DNA of 64,000 bases from Candidatus Melainabacteria bacterium (GCA_003153555.1 PLZS01000087.1:1-64000); one strand, 5' to 3'; shown: positions 30,055-39,165, counted from the stretch's first letter. A program made the numbers and translations. Notes: generated from the sequence alone by a model not told the origin.

Positions 30055-30753
30055 ATGAGTTCTTCAATAGATGTCTATTGCGATTTTGACGGCACGATCA
30101 CCAGGGGCGACACTATCGATGTGTTGCTGGAGGCTTTAGCTGATCCAGCCTGGCGAGCAATTGAAGAACGTTGGATTAAGGGTGAAATAGGCTCACGTGA
30201 GTGCATGGCTCTGCAGGTTCCCTTGATTCGCGGGGGCTGGGATGGTGTGGTGCGTGTTCTCGATCAAGTTAAGATCGATCCAACCTTTCCAAAATTCGCA
30301 GCATGGTGCCGCAAGAATGGCGTCTCACTAAAGATTGTCAGCGACGGCATCGACCGTGTTATTCGCCACATTTTGAAACGTGAAAACATTCACGTTGATA
30401 ACGTCTGGGCTAATCACCTTGTCGAAGACGAGAATAAAAACCTTCAGCTCACCTTTCCGCATGCACCTCAAGTATTGGGCTGCGGCTCAGGATTGTGCAA
30501 ATGCAGAATTCTTGAAATGGGATCTAGTCGTCCTTTGAAAGTCGTTATCGGTGATGGTCGAAGTGATTTTTGTTGGTCTGCAGAAGCCGATCTGGTATTT
30601 GCGAAGACGAAGCTGTTGTCTCATTGCAAGCAAAACAACATTGCTTGTGTAGCTTATGAAGACTTCCACTTAATCAGAAACGTTCTCGAAGAGAAGCTTT
30701 CAGAAGTTGCTGTTGCTGTACCGCATCTTAAACCGGCTGCAGTGTACTCCTAA
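30055..30753 (+). CDS. HAD-IB phosphatase, MtnX/PSP-like
   Basis: A 232-aa HAD phosphatase with a complete motif set: VYCDFDGTITRGDT (D10 nucleophile, D12 acid/base), IVSDGIDRVI, and VIGDGRSDFCWSAEADLVFA. The order and the C1-type cap resemble MtnX (diketo-methylthiopentane phosphatase) and phosphoserine-phosphatase-like enzymes. A Cys-rich GCGSGLCKC lies before motif III. GAAAGG is 6 nt upstream of the ATG, and the gene follows the aminotransferase by 2 nt. No other methionine-salvage gene is in the window, so the true substrate may be the phosphate ester related to the neighbouring transaminase. Confidence 0.85.
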   Translation: MSSSIDVYCDFDGTITRGDTIDVLLEALADPAWRAIEERWIKGEIGSRECMALQVPLIRGGWDGVVRVLDQVKIDPTFPKFAAWCRKNGVSLKIVSDGIDRVIRHILKRENIHVDNVWANHLVEDENKNLQLTFPHAPQVLGCGSGLCKCRILEMGSSRPLKVVIGDGRSDFCWSAEADLVFAKTKLLSHCKQNNIACVAYEDFHLIRNVLEEKLSEVAVAVPHLKPAAVYS

Positions 30754-31141
30754 CAATTGCTCCTAATCGGCGCTCTTCAGCCCACCACTTAATGGTTGCG
30801 ATCGGTCCACCGGCATCTAGTCTCTCCTGCCCACGTTTCTTGCTTGGCATTCTTCTGAGGCGAAACTTGCGCGAGCGCTCAGCTGAAATTAGAACAAAGT
30901 TTGCCGTAGCCGACGGATAACAATAAACGAAAAATATTGAAATAAACGCTAAGGATCGCCACTCTGGGCTGCCGGATTTTGCGTTTTTGCTTTTGACAAG
31001 ACGCCGACTGTTTGCGCCTTATCGTGCATAGCGAAGGACATTTCAGGGAAAAACTAAAGTAAGAATACCTTGAGTTTTCAGGAAATTCTGTTTTTGTTGT
31101 GGAAAACCGATGCTTAACACCTGATACGGGGAGGCAGATGC
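30754..31141. other. Intergenic region, no feature recognised
   Basis: 388 bp between two rightward genes. A/T-rich stretches around 30920-30950 and 31060-31100 could hold the promoter of the next gene. No RNA gene, repeat or coding frame is supported. Confidence 0.4.
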
Positions 31142-31819
31142 ATGTTTAAAGCAGGACAGATGCTTTCTTGTACTGTGGTGGCTAAGGAGCAAGATGGCTT
31201 CGCAATCGCAATTGCTCCAGATGATCTCCCTGGTTTTTTGCGAACATCCAATCAATTGACCATTGGCTCTAAGATAGAAGTTTGTTTTGTGTTGTGGCAT
31301 AAGGGAAGAGCTTTAGTTAAAGACAGCCATCAATTATTAGAACAAGGGCGACAACAGTTAGCTAAGCTGGCTGAGAATACTCTTGACCCAGTGGTGCGAA
31401 AGGTGCTTACGGACACCCTTGCAACGTTAGACTGGACCTCTGCTGAGAGAGAGCAAGCCAACAAAGATCATATGGGTTTGGACTTATTAGCTCTCGAAGG
31501 GGATTTTGAAAAAAAACTACTCCAAATACTTATAGTTTGGCACTCAATTAGCTCGGAACAAGCGGCGTCACTTAAGGAGCAGCAATCTAAACAACCAGAG
31601 CTTTCGATGCCGCAGCTGCTGCGGGCCGCAGGACATTTGACTGCCAAACAGTTTGAAACAATCTGCCATGGAGTCGCATTTATAAATAGCGGCAACATCG
31701 ATTTTCGACAATTTGCCGTGGCATATCGAGACGAACTTGATGGCATGATGACCTTTGACGAGTCTCTCAAATTGCGTGGTTGGTTGCCGGAGCAGGTGGG
31801 AATGCCTGCAAGTTCATAG
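31142..31819 (+). CDS. Unknown protein sharing a helical motif with the 1866-aa protein
   Basis: A 225-aa protein. The first 60 residues look like a small beta-barrel (MFKAGQMLSCTVVAKEQDG, TIGSKIEVCFVLWHKGRALV), similar in style to S1/OB folds. Residues about 135-220 read ISSEQAASLKEQQ, MPQLLRAAGHLTAKQFETI and YRDELDGMMTFDESLKLRGW. The last part matches RIRDGMMTRDEALEAL in the MshEN-like region of the 1866-aa protein. A strong GGGGAGG lies 8 nt upstream of the ATG. No signal peptide. Function unknown. Confidence 0.7.
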   Translation: MFKAGQMLSCTVVAKEQDGFAIAIAPDDLPGFLRTSNQLTIGSKIEVCFVLWHKGRALVKDSHQLLEQGRQQLAKLAENTLDPVVRKVLTDTLATLDWTSAEREQANKDHMGLDLLALEGDFEKKLLQILIVWHSISSEQAASLKEQQSKQPELSMPQLLRAAGHLTAKQFETICHGVAFINSGNIDFRQFAVAYRDELDGMMTFDESLKLRGWLPEQVGMPASS

Positions 31820-31892
31820 TTTGAAATGCTGCTGGCAGCAAAACTGTTGACAGCAATTCCATCCATCAGTATTAAACCGGAGATGTTTAACT

Positions 31893-33695
31893 CTAAGGCT
31901 TATCAGGCAGGGCAGCCGGGACAGAATGTGCGGAAGTTTCTAGTGATCCCATTGGGGCTGATGCATGCAAGCCGGCCATTTGTCCGCTAGGAGTAGCGGC
32001 TAATGCTTCTGGAACTTGTTGCGAACCTGCCGCTACTTGCTCTGTCTGCGCCGCTGCTGGATGCGCGGTGTGCGGTGTTGCTGAAGCTACTTTGGCGTGG
32101 TCAGCAGCACCATGATGTGATGATGCTACGTGATGTGCAGGTTGAGCGTGAGTCGGCGCTTGTGCCACTTGCTGCGCATGTTGCGTTACGTGCGAAGTGG
32201 CATGATGAGCGGCTGCGTGAGATGGATCGGCGCTGGCCAGTTGACCGGCATGATCGCCACCCATCGATAGATGTTGTCCTGGATGAATCAGACTTGGATT
32301 GGAGCCAATCACATCGCTATTTTGATGGAACAGATCTCCCCAGTGCTGTCCACCGCCAAGATGTGCCTTGGAGATATCCCAGAGATTGTCACCAGGTTGC
32401 ACTGTGTAGTTAGAAGCGATTTCATTTCCGCCAGGCAGTTGTAGTTCAGTGCCTGGGTGAATCATCGTCGGATCGCCACCGATAATTTCGTGGTTCAGTT
32501 GATAGATTTCTTGCCATTTCAGTCCATCACCTAGGTGGTGCTGAGCGATATCCCAGAGATTATCGCCAGGTTTGACAGTATAAGAAGTGGTTTGTTCGCT
32601 GGCTTGTTCCGCACCATGAGCCTGTTCAGAGACTTGCTCTGTTTGAGCTTGTTGTGCATCAGCTGGTGCTTGTTGTTCGGCGGTAACTTGATCGACGCTA
32701 TGTTCTATGCGAGTGTGAGGATGACCTAGCAATGTGCCACGATCAGCTGCTGGTTCGGCAGCATGTTGTGGGAGAGTGTGTTCTGGTGCCGGAGCCACAT
32801 CTCGGGCACTAACAACTGGATGGTGCGGAGCGATTTGGTGAGTAAGTGGATGAATAATTGTCGGTTGAGATGGTGGCACATTCGGTGGCACCTGAATTTG
32901 TGCTGAATTTGGAATGGCGTTGAATCCACCCATCGTCGGTCTAAAGATAGCTTGACCGTTGTCCATTGCAAGATACTGTGGAGTGACGATTCCATCTTGA
33001 ACACCTTGCGATGCTCGCTCGAGCCCTGCTGGCACTTGCTCGTAGTGCGCTCCGGCATCTGAGTATCCGGAAGTATTGAGGGCGCTGCTAGTGTCAGAAA
33101 GTGGTTCTGAGGAATTGAAGCTGTTTAGATCCGTGTTGCCCATTGCAGCTGAAGCATCTGTCGGTACGACTTCGCTTAATCCACCGCCGTCATCCATATT
33201 AAAGACGGGAGCATCCTCAGGAAGCAATGACAAATCGAGTCCAAAATGTTCGGCGCCTGAACCGGACGCCACACTTGCGGCGGCCTCGGCGTTGGCAGTG
33301 AACAGCGATGCGTCCAATCCGCCGATCATGTCTTGGATAGGCGCGAAGAACGATTGTAATGCTTCGAAGAATGAACTTATTAGTCCAATGTGACCAGGCA
33401 TTTTCATAATCATTTGAATGATTGGAGAAATTGCCTGATTGCCAACCTGGTGGGCAGCGGCCAGGGCGTGTTGTTCACCACCCGGCATCACAGCCTGAAG
33501 CGAAGCGCCTTCTGTTCCGAAACTGAATTTTGGTAAGTGCATCTCGCCGCCACTGGGTTGAACCCATTGATGCGCGGCCTTGACGTCGATTGAAGAGGTC
33601 AGCTGCGATTGAACATGCTGAGCTACGTCGCCTACTTGACGAGGAATATCAGGTGTTTTGAGGGCGTCGCCCCCAACATTTGGCGATGGTCGCAT
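31893..33695 (-). CDS. His/Gln-rich protein with two LysM domains
   Basis: A 600-aa protein. Two LysM units lie at about residues 368-420 and 425-475: YTVKPGDNLWDIAQHHLGDG and YTVQPGDNLWDISKAHLGGG, each ending with a HPG-x-x-L turn. The N-terminal 300 residues are low in charge, with a Gly/Met/Ile stretch (QAISPIIQMIMKMPGHIGLI). The last 120 are Ala/His/Gln-rich (HAAAHHATSHVTQHAQQVAQ). No classical signal peptide is seen. LysM binds peptidoglycan, so an envelope location is inferred. ATG at 33695 is preferred to GTG at 33707; neither has a clear ribosome site. Confidence 0.85.
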   Translation of the reverse strand: MRPSPNVGGDALKTPDIPRQVGDVAQHVQSQLTSSIDVKAAHQWVQPSGGEMHLPKFSFGTEGASLQAVMPGGEQHALAAAHQVGNQAISPIIQMIMKMPGHIGLISSFFEALQSFFAPIQDMIGGLDASLFTANAEAAASVASGSGAEHFGLDLSLLPEDAPVFNMDDGGGLSEVVPTDASAAMGNTDLNSFNSSEPLSDTSSALNTSGYSDAGAHYEQVPAGLERASQGVQDGIVTPQYLAMDNGQAIFRPTMGGFNAIPNSAQIQVPPNVPPSQPTIIHPLTHQIAPHHPVVSARDVAPAPEHTLPQHAAEPAADRGTLLGHPHTRIEHSVDQVTAEQQAPADAQQAQTEQVSEQAHGAEQASEQTTSYTVKPGDNLWDIAQHHLGDGLKWQEIYQLNHEIIGGDPTMIHPGTELQLPGGNEIASNYTVQPGDNLWDISKAHLGGGQHWGDLFHQNSDVIGSNPSLIHPGQHLSMGGDHAGQLASADPSHAAAHHATSHVTQHAQQVAQAPTHAQPAHHVASSHHGAADHAKVASATPHTAHPAAAQTEQVAAGSQQVPEALAATPSGQMAGLHASAPMGSLETSAHSVPAALPDKP

Positions 33696-33792
33696 ATTCG
33701 AGATCACACTGCCGAGTTAGTAAGAGCAAAGAGATTTCATATTATTAATGTAAGGGGTCCTGATGTCAAGTTAAACCCTGCCGTAACAACGG

Positions 33793-34887
33793 TCACAGGT
33801 GACGCTTCACTGGCAATCCAAGCTCGTTCCACTCATTCATTCCGCCGGTCAGGACCTTCACCTTCTTAAAGCCAGCATCTACCAAGATTTTGGCTGCCGT
33901 TCTTGCCCTGCCGCCCATTTTGCAAATAGCGACAATATCGTCCGATTGATGGTGGGCAATTTCGGAGACTCGTTCGCCGATACTGCCGACAGGAATGTGC
34001 TTGATTCCGGGAAGGTGTCCCAGCTCACCGGTCAATTCTTTGTGTTCACGCACGTCTAGCAGCACGGGGTGGCGGTTTGTGTCGAACAATTCTTTCAATT
34101 CGTGGGCAGATATGTAAGGAACTTCGCACGCTCCCTGTGTGTTTGTCAGAGTTCCTTGCACCTCGCAGGCTGAAACGCCTTTGGGAATCTGCACCGCGTT
34201 CGCATCCCGAGTGCAGGCACAATTTGCCTTGAGCACTTCTTTCATCCATTCGGCCGGACCCAATTTAAGTTCCTCGACAAATTTCACATATTCACTTTGG
34301 CTGCGAGGTTTGAGGAATGGATTGCGTGTTTTCTGCTCTCCCAGAGTGGATGGACGGCGGCTTCGATACTCGTGCCCTGGATAGACCGTCAACTGGTCAG
34401 GCAATTCCATTAAGCGTTGCAGACTTTCCCAGTGTTCGCCCGGATCGCCGCCTGGAAGGTCTGCACGACCTGCGCCTCCGTCATCCAGGAATAAGGCGTC
34501 GCCTGTAATGATTCGGTCAGGAAATATCAAGCAGAGTGAATCTCGGGTGTGCCCGGGCGTGTGCAAGACTTTGACCGTCGTGCCATTCAATTTCAACTCA
34601 GTGTCGGACGTTAGTCGGTCAGTAATTTCTCGAGGTTGGCCAAGCTTATGCATGACGTAAGCGCATCCCGTCAGGTCTTTCAGCTTGGCACCGGCTGAAA
34701 GGTGGTCAGCGTGAGTGTGAGTATCAATTACTTTTGTTAGCTTTAGGTTTTTTGTTTCGAGCAGTTTCAGGTACTCATTGACGGAACAGAGCACGGGGTC
34801 AATCAACCATGCTTCACCAGTCTTGGGCGAACCGACCAGGTAGGTTTGACAGCCTCCTGCACTTAGTTGTTCGAAGATTAGATCCAT
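33793..34887 (-). CDS. Persulfide dioxygenase-like MBL hydrolase fused to rhodanese
   Basis: A 364-aa fusion. Residues 1-230 are a metallo-beta-lactamase fold with the metal motif THTHADHLSAG, HTPGHTRDSLCLIF, TGDALFLDDGGAGRADLPGG and VYPGHEY, matching the ETHE1/persulfide dioxygenase branch, which oxidises glutathione persulfide to sulfite. Residues about 265-364 are a rhodanese domain with the active-site loop CKMGGRAR (catalytic Cys present). A Cys-containing linker (KANCACTRDA) joins them. The MBL-rhodanese pairing is known for sulfide detoxification. ATG at 34887 has GGAG 6 nt upstream; a start 12 nt earlier is weaker. Confidence 0.92.
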   Translation of the reverse strand: MDLIFEQLSAGGCQTYLVGSPKTGEAWLIDPVLCSVNEYLKLLETKNLKLTKVIDTHTHADHLSAGAKLKDLTGCAYVMHKLGQPREITDRLTSDTELKLNGTTVKVLHTPGHTRDSLCLIFPDRIITGDALFLDDGGAGRADLPGGDPGEHWESLQRLMELPDQLTVYPGHEYRSRRPSTLGEQKTRNPFLKPRSQSEYVKFVEELKLGPAEWMKEVLKANCACTRDANAVQIPKGVSACEVQGTLTNTQGACEVPYISAHELKELFDTNRHPVLLDVREHKELTGELGHLPGIKHIPVGSIGERVSEIAHHQSDDIVAICKMGGRARTAAKILVDAGFKKVKVLTGGMNEWNELGLPVKRHL

Positions 34888-35283
34888 GACGTGCTCCATC
34901 GATATTCGGCGACATAGCCGTGACGCGCCGGCAGCTCTATCGCGCTGTCTCCATTATTCAACGAAACGCCGCGACGCTCAAGGGATCGCCCTAAAAATGA
35001 GAGGCAGATAAGCTCTGACTGGTTGATTCGAATCTACTTGCGTCGAATCAGCTGGAATTGTGCTGCACCACATTCGGTGTCTTTTGAAATGGCGCGGATA
35101 TTCTATCTTCCGCTCTCCCGCGCTCTCGCTCTCCCCCGGATTCCTATTGGCTACCGTTTTCGCCCATGAATACACTGACTAAAGATCAGGGAAATCACGG
35201 TACACGCTACCAGACCAAGCCTGTACTGCCGCGCTCGGATTGAGGCTAACCTGAACCTATCTATTCCTTCATTGGTTCACCAA
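34888..35283. other. Divergent intergenic region with inverted repeat
   Basis: 396 bp between the persulfide dioxygenase and the TonB-CTD gene. It holds a perfect inverted repeat TGATTCGA (35024-35031)/TCGAATCA (35043-35050) with an 11-bp spacer, and a pyrimidine-rich run CGCTCTCCCGCGCTCTCGC around 35110. Both promoters should lie here. Confidence 0.45.
35024..35050. promoter_or_regulatory. 8-bp inverted repeat, candidate operator
   Basis: TGATTCGA-N11-TCGAATCA; half-site centres are 19 bp apart, close to two helical turns, fitting a dimeric regulator. It lies 137 bp upstream of the dioxygenase start and 234 bp from the TonB-CTD start. Confidence 0.3.
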
Positions 35284-36915
35284 ATGACTAAACGCGACTT
35301 TCGACAGGCGCCAAATCGCCTGGTCTACAACAATGGAAGAGAGCCTGTTACTGCTGCCGTGTTGTCTGTTATTCCCGGTCTCGGTCAGCTTTATAATGGG
35401 CAAAGCATCAAAGGTCTGCTGTTCATCGATGTTGCCGTGGTGAACGCAGGTTTACTAACGATTGTTCTTTTTGCTGAACCGATGGCGAAGAGTCTGCGTG
35501 GACTCCTGACGGGCAACCATCTAAGACCTAATGATGGAATATTGCAGGCGCTATCAAGTGCCCATCTTGGCACACCATTTTCGTTTGTGCTGTTATCTAT
35601 GATTCTGCTTTTTGTGGGATTCGCAATTCGAGATGCCTATGACTATGCGCGCGGCGAAAAACTCAAACCCATTTACGCTGATTCGGCTCTGCACCTGTCT
35701 GAGGCCGCCAGCGGTTCGTATCTCTTTCACTTTGTGGCGATGATCTCTTGTGCAATTTTTGCCCTGTTCTTTCTCGTGCCAAAGCCAGAACGGCAGCAAA
35801 TCATGGAAATTGAGTTTACCCAAACCCCAGTCAAGGACGTTGCACCTGTAAAACCGAAGAGATTTTCAGACGAAGCTTCGTCAGCACGCCATCGTGATAT
35901 TCAAGTGCAAAAGCCTACTCCACCGACAAGCACAGCAAGTCGTACTCAACCTGCATCGCAGCCAAATCGTACGCAATCACCACCGAAGCCACCAGCTGCA
36001 GTAAACCGCGCACCTGCTAAGGAGCCACCAACCAAAACTGCCGAGCCTGCACCTCCAGCGGTGCGACCAATGCCCACTGCCGTAAAGCACTCAACTTCGA
36101 TGCCCAATCCCAATCCCAATCCAAATCCGATCACAGCACCGAAGCAGGTGTCTCCTGCGGTGACAGCAAATACCACGCCTGCTCCTACCTTAAGCAAAGC
36201 TTCTACAACGTCTACGCCGGGCCCGTTGCCGACGTTAGCTCCTGTGAGCACGGCGACTGGACCTTCACCTCAAGCCTTGACTCATACCGGCGGTTCAACG
36301 CTGGCACCACCGCTGCCTGCTGAAGGACGGCGAAGTTCATCATCGAAAAATGATTCGGGCGGTCCGCCGGCGCCCGTAAACGCAACCTCTGGCACCGCTC
36401 TTAATGGCAATCCGTCACCGATTGATGGCGCACATCCTCGCGGCACTTCTTCCTCGCAAACCGGTTCGCCGAATGCACCGACAAAAATCGCCTCGGCTTT
36501 GCCACCAAGCGGTGGTTTCATGGTGCATCCCGTTGGCATACCAGCTGTTCCCCGCGTCGATTCGAAAGGGCAAGATACTGAATCTGGCATCGGAAAGGGA
36601 AAGACGGATGTTGGTAAAAGTCCTGACTTTGGACCTTATATGGCAGAGTTGCAACGCAGAATAAAAAGGAATTGGACACCACCAAAGGATCCAATGTCGC
36701 GCCAGGTCATTGTTGAATTCACTATTTCGCGATCTGGTGAACTAGGTTCAGTGCGCTTGTCGAAGTCATCTGGATTGAGTCTAAACGATCAAGCGGCAAT
36801 AAGTGCAATTCGAGCCGCCGCACCATATCCGCCACTACCGAAAGGTTCCGATGAATCGGTCGATATTCAATTTACCTTTGACTATCGCATATTCGGCGGG
36901 CATGCCAGCTTCTGA
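35284..36915 (+). CDS. Membrane protein with TonB C-terminal domain
   Basis: A 543-aa protein. The N-terminal 170 residues have three or so membrane segments, including AAVLSVIPGLGQLYNGQSIK, a motif shared by small TM2/DUF5683-like proteins. Residues about 190-440 are Pro/Ala/Ser/Thr-rich with an Asn-Pro run. Residues about 450-540 form a TonB C-terminal domain (FGPYMAELQRRIKRNWTPPK, VIVEFTISRSGELGSVRLSK, SGLSLNDQAAISAIRAAAP, YPPLPKGS). The layout (membrane anchor, Pro-rich periplasmic linker, TonB fold) fits a trans-periplasmic protein, but no ExbB/ExbD genes are adjacent. ATG at 35284 is chosen over TTG at 35272; no strong ribosome site. Confidence 0.85.
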   Translation: MTKRDFRQAPNRLVYNNGREPVTAAVLSVIPGLGQLYNGQSIKGLLFIDVAVVNAGLLTIVLFAEPMAKSLRGLLTGNHLRPNDGILQALSSAHLGTPFSFVLLSMILLFVGFAIRDAYDYARGEKLKPIYADSALHLSEAASGSYLFHFVAMISCAIFALFFLVPKPERQQIMEIEFTQTPVKDVAPVKPKRFSDEASSARHRDIQVQKPTPPTSTASRTQPASQPNRTQSPPKPPAAVNRAPAKEPPTKTAEPAPPAVRPMPTAVKHSTSMPNPNPNPNPITAPKQVSPAVTANTTPAPTLSKASTTSTPGPLPTLAPVSTATGPSPQALTHTGGSTLAPPLPAEGRRSSSSKNDSGGPPAPVNATSGTALNGNPSPIDGAHPRGTSSSQTGSPNAPTKIASALPPSGGFMVHPVGIPAVPRVDSKGQDTESGIGKGKTDVGKSPDFGPYMAELQRRIKRNWTPPKDPMSRQVIVEFTISRSGELGSVRLSKSSGLSLNDQAAISAIRAAAPYPPLPKGSDESVDIQFTFDYRIFGGHASF

Positions 36916-36951
36916 CGTGATCTTGGCTGATATCGAATTCACATAAACGGC

Positions 36952-37000
36952 GCAAACGTCAGTTATTCTTTACAGAATAATTTGACGTTTGCCCTTTATT
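36952..37000 (+). terminator. Strong hairpin terminator after TonB-CTD gene
   Basis: GCAAACGTCA (36952-36961) pairs with TGACGTTTGC (36983-36992), and an inner TTATTC/GAATAA (36963-36968, 36975-36980) extends the stem. A T-rich tail CCTTTATT follows. Confidence 0.8.
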
Positions 37001-37079
37001 ACTGCAAACTGTCTATGGTACTACTGCCGGTGATAATCGATATCCGTTGTATATCGATCTTATTAGAAGGGTGGCATGA

Positions 37080-37460
37080 ATGGCTGTTATCACATCTGCT
37101 CGAGCTGGCGTCGCGCTCGGAGTTGGTCAAGCTCGTGCGACTAACCGATCGAATGTCGGTTTAGATAGAGGGATGCTGAAAGGTTTTGCCGAACGGGTCG
37201 TACACACTGAGCATAAGCGCTTGACGACTGTTGGAACCCTGAGTGGATCGAGGCGCCCCTATCTTTTTCTCAATCCCTTAAACGACCAACCATCAATTCG
37301 TCCAAACCGTCGCGGAAGTATTTCCCGGTTGCGCAAGCTTGAAAAACGAGCGTTGTGGTGGACCGGCTTTGTCGCATCAGTTGCAGCGACCTGGCGCTCT
37401 TTGCGTCGCTTCGACTTGTTTCGATCGTACAACGATCAGGTGCGTTACAGCGTTCGATAA
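37080..37460 (+). CDS. Hypothetical basic protein
   Basis: A 126-aa Arg-rich protein of unknown function. It includes RRPYLFLNPLNDQPSIRPNR and a weak hydrophobic segment (ALWWTGFVASVAATW) near residue 100. AGAAGGG lies about 8 nt upstream of the ATG. No signal peptide or known domain. Confidence 0.55.
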   Translation: MAVITSARAGVALGVGQARATNRSNVGLDRGMLKGFAERVVHTEHKRLTTVGTLSGSRRPYLFLNPLNDQPSIRPNRRGSISRLRKLEKRALWWTGFVASVAATWRSLRRFDLFRSYNDQVRYSVR

Positions 37461-37677
37461 GCTTCTTTCAGGATCGAATAGTAGTGCGTCGCTGATTTGA
37501 AGTTTCCATAACAGAATTCAATTGCGATGTTGCATGGCAAATCTCAATTGGAATTCATAGTTGATAAAACTTGCATTGGAGGATTTCAATTTCGGTATCA
37601 ACGCATCTTCTTTAACCCATTCTTAATATGGGCGATGCCATCATGTAGGTGGAGTGAATATTTCAAAGGAGTACAAA

Positions 37678-37818
37678 GTGCGTAAACGGAAAAAGAATCG
37701 GGCACATCCTTGGTTCAAAAAGTTACTGGTTGGAGCATTTATGTGGCTAGCAAAGAAAGTGTTCGAGCCGATTCCGGTATTGTGTGCGTTTGCTGAAATC
37801 GTCGCCTTTGCGGTGTAA
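37678..37818 (+). CDS. Small basic membrane-type protein (46 aa)
   Basis: A 46-aa frame with a GTG start and a strong AAGGAG 6-7 nt upstream. The protein has a basic N terminus (MRKRKKNRAHPWFKK) followed by a hydrophobic stretch (LLVGAFMWLAKKVFEPI, VLCAFAEIVAFAV). It is too short to assign and might be a single-pass membrane peptide. Ribosome site, composition and a clean stop support it. Confidence 0.5.
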   Translation: MRKRKKNRAHPWFKKLLVGAFMWLAKKVFEPIPVLCAFAEIVAFAV

Positions 37819-37871
37819 TACGATCGCTAAAATGCTAAGAGATCGGATCACGTACCTCCAAGGTTGATCGC

Positions 37872-38609
37872 TTAGCTGCAGTTTGTTATGCGTTCTTGTT
37901 TGCGTCCGAACATACTAACGCAGCGTGCCCTGTCCATCTTCGCTTTCTGTTCCAGGAGACTTTCGGCGACGTCCGCTTTTCCTGTTATCTGATAAACGGG
38001 TGCCAAGCGATCTGCGATTCGCAACTGCATGTTGAAATCTTTGCGCATTCCTGCCTCAACAAAGGCATCTTCATAAAACTGTTCGGCGATGACGAATTGT
38101 CCTCTGTCCGCCAATCGTTCGGCGCGACTGAAGTTGACATAAGTCATTGGTAAGCCGTCCGTCAAACGTTCGAGCTTCTTTTCTAATCGTTGCGCTAATC
38201 CTTCGTCTCCTTTGTTTCGCAGAAAGACTGCGTAGTCCCAAAGAAAGAACATGTAGTCATTGAATCCGATCGAATTGCGTTCTATTCTCAGCGACTTCCA
38301 GATGTCATAGACTTGCTTGTAGATGGCATCTGCGACGTCTAGTTTATTCATCAAAATGTGTATGAATGCTGATTCGTTCAGGGCGCTGGCGAAAGCTGGT
38401 AAGTCGTTTCTGTCTTGGGCTTTTTCCGCGATTGTGTCGATGTATCTCTTGGCCAGCGAAAAGTCGCGTTTGAGTAAGGCTGTTTTGGCTAATGCCCGCT
38501 GTCCCCATCTATTGCGGTCTGCCGCTTGGAGCACCATCCTTGGTTGCACGTCGTCAGTAGAATAAATGGAATATTGCGAGCTGGCGATGACGCAATCATT
38601 GCTAAACAT
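37872..38609 (-). CDS. TPR-like helical protein
   Basis: A 245-aa protein with repeated helical pairs that look like degenerate TPRs: ALAKTALLKRDFSLAKRYID, ESAFIHILMNKLDVADAIYK, RAERLADRGQFVIAEQFYED and DRLAPVYQITGKADVAESLL. No signal peptide. The ATG at 38609 has GAGG 8 nt upstream. It lies 111 nt downstream of the exported coiled-coil gene on the same strand and may share its transcript. Likely a protein-interaction module; partner unknown. Confidence 0.7.
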   Translation of the reverse strand: MFSNDCVIASSQYSIYSTDDVQPRMVLQAADRNRWGQRALAKTALLKRDFSLAKRYIDTIAEKAQDRNDLPAFASALNESAFIHILMNKLDVADAIYKQVYDIWKSLRIERNSIGFNDYMFFLWDYAVFLRNKGDEGLAQRLEKKLERLTDGLPMTYVNFSRAERLADRGQFVIAEQFYEDAFVEAGMRKDFNMQLRIADRLAPVYQITGKADVAESLLEQKAKMDRARCVSMFGRKQERITNCS

Positions 38610-38720
38610 AAGAACAACCTCGGATTGGGTGACAAGCGACACTGGTTTTAAGTAGTGTGATTGTCGTACCAGTCCGAGGTTAATGACAGGGGAAAAACCC
38701 TGAGCACAATGTTCCGAAAA

Positions 38721-39062
38721 CTACATCATGCGACGGCTAACGTCGCTAATGTCGAATTGCGTTTTTTGCAGATCAGAGAAGGTGTGATCCAAGCTCTGGC
38801 ACAGGTCATTGAGTTGGCGCTGTGAGCTGCCGTCATTTATTCTTTTTAGTTCGTCGATCTGTCTTTGCAAATCATCTTTGCTGCGCAGCAGATCCGTCTC
38901 TCTTACGAGTAGATCACGCTTGCGTTGTTGCAGCCTGCTGATTGCAGTCGGATCGGAAATGACAGCCATGGCTGCTGGTTCAACGACAGCACCGATGGTG
39001 GCCGTTACGAGCAAACTGGCTACGAACGTTTTGATTAGTTGGTTTGGTTTGTGGTTACGCAT
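38721..39062 (-). CDS. Exported coiled-coil protein
   Basis: A 113-aa precursor: a signal peptide (HKPNQLIKTFVASLLVTATI to AAMA) followed by a coiled coil (ISRLQQRKRDLLVRETDLLR, SKDDLQRQIDELKR). A very strong GAAAGGAGG site is 9 nt upstream. Divergent from the MocR gene with 103 bp between. Periplasmic or surface location inferred; function unknown. Confidence 0.7.
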   Translation of the reverse strand: MRNHKPNQLIKTFVASLLVTATIGAVVEPAAMAVISDPTAISRLQQRKRDLLVRETDLLRSKDDLQRQIDELKRINDGSSQRQLNDLCQSLDHTFSDLQKTQFDISDVSRRMM

Positions 39063-39165
39063 AATTGCCTGCCTCCTTTCAGGATGTAGATAGAATACAT
39101 TCTGAAATGGACTTGATGAAGTGCCACTTTTATGTTTTGATACCAGTCCACTTTGGGTGAATTAC

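Noticed and set aside
30055-30753. Naming the phosphatase as mtnX or serB
   Set aside because: HAD-IB motifs fit both and no pathway neighbours decide between them.
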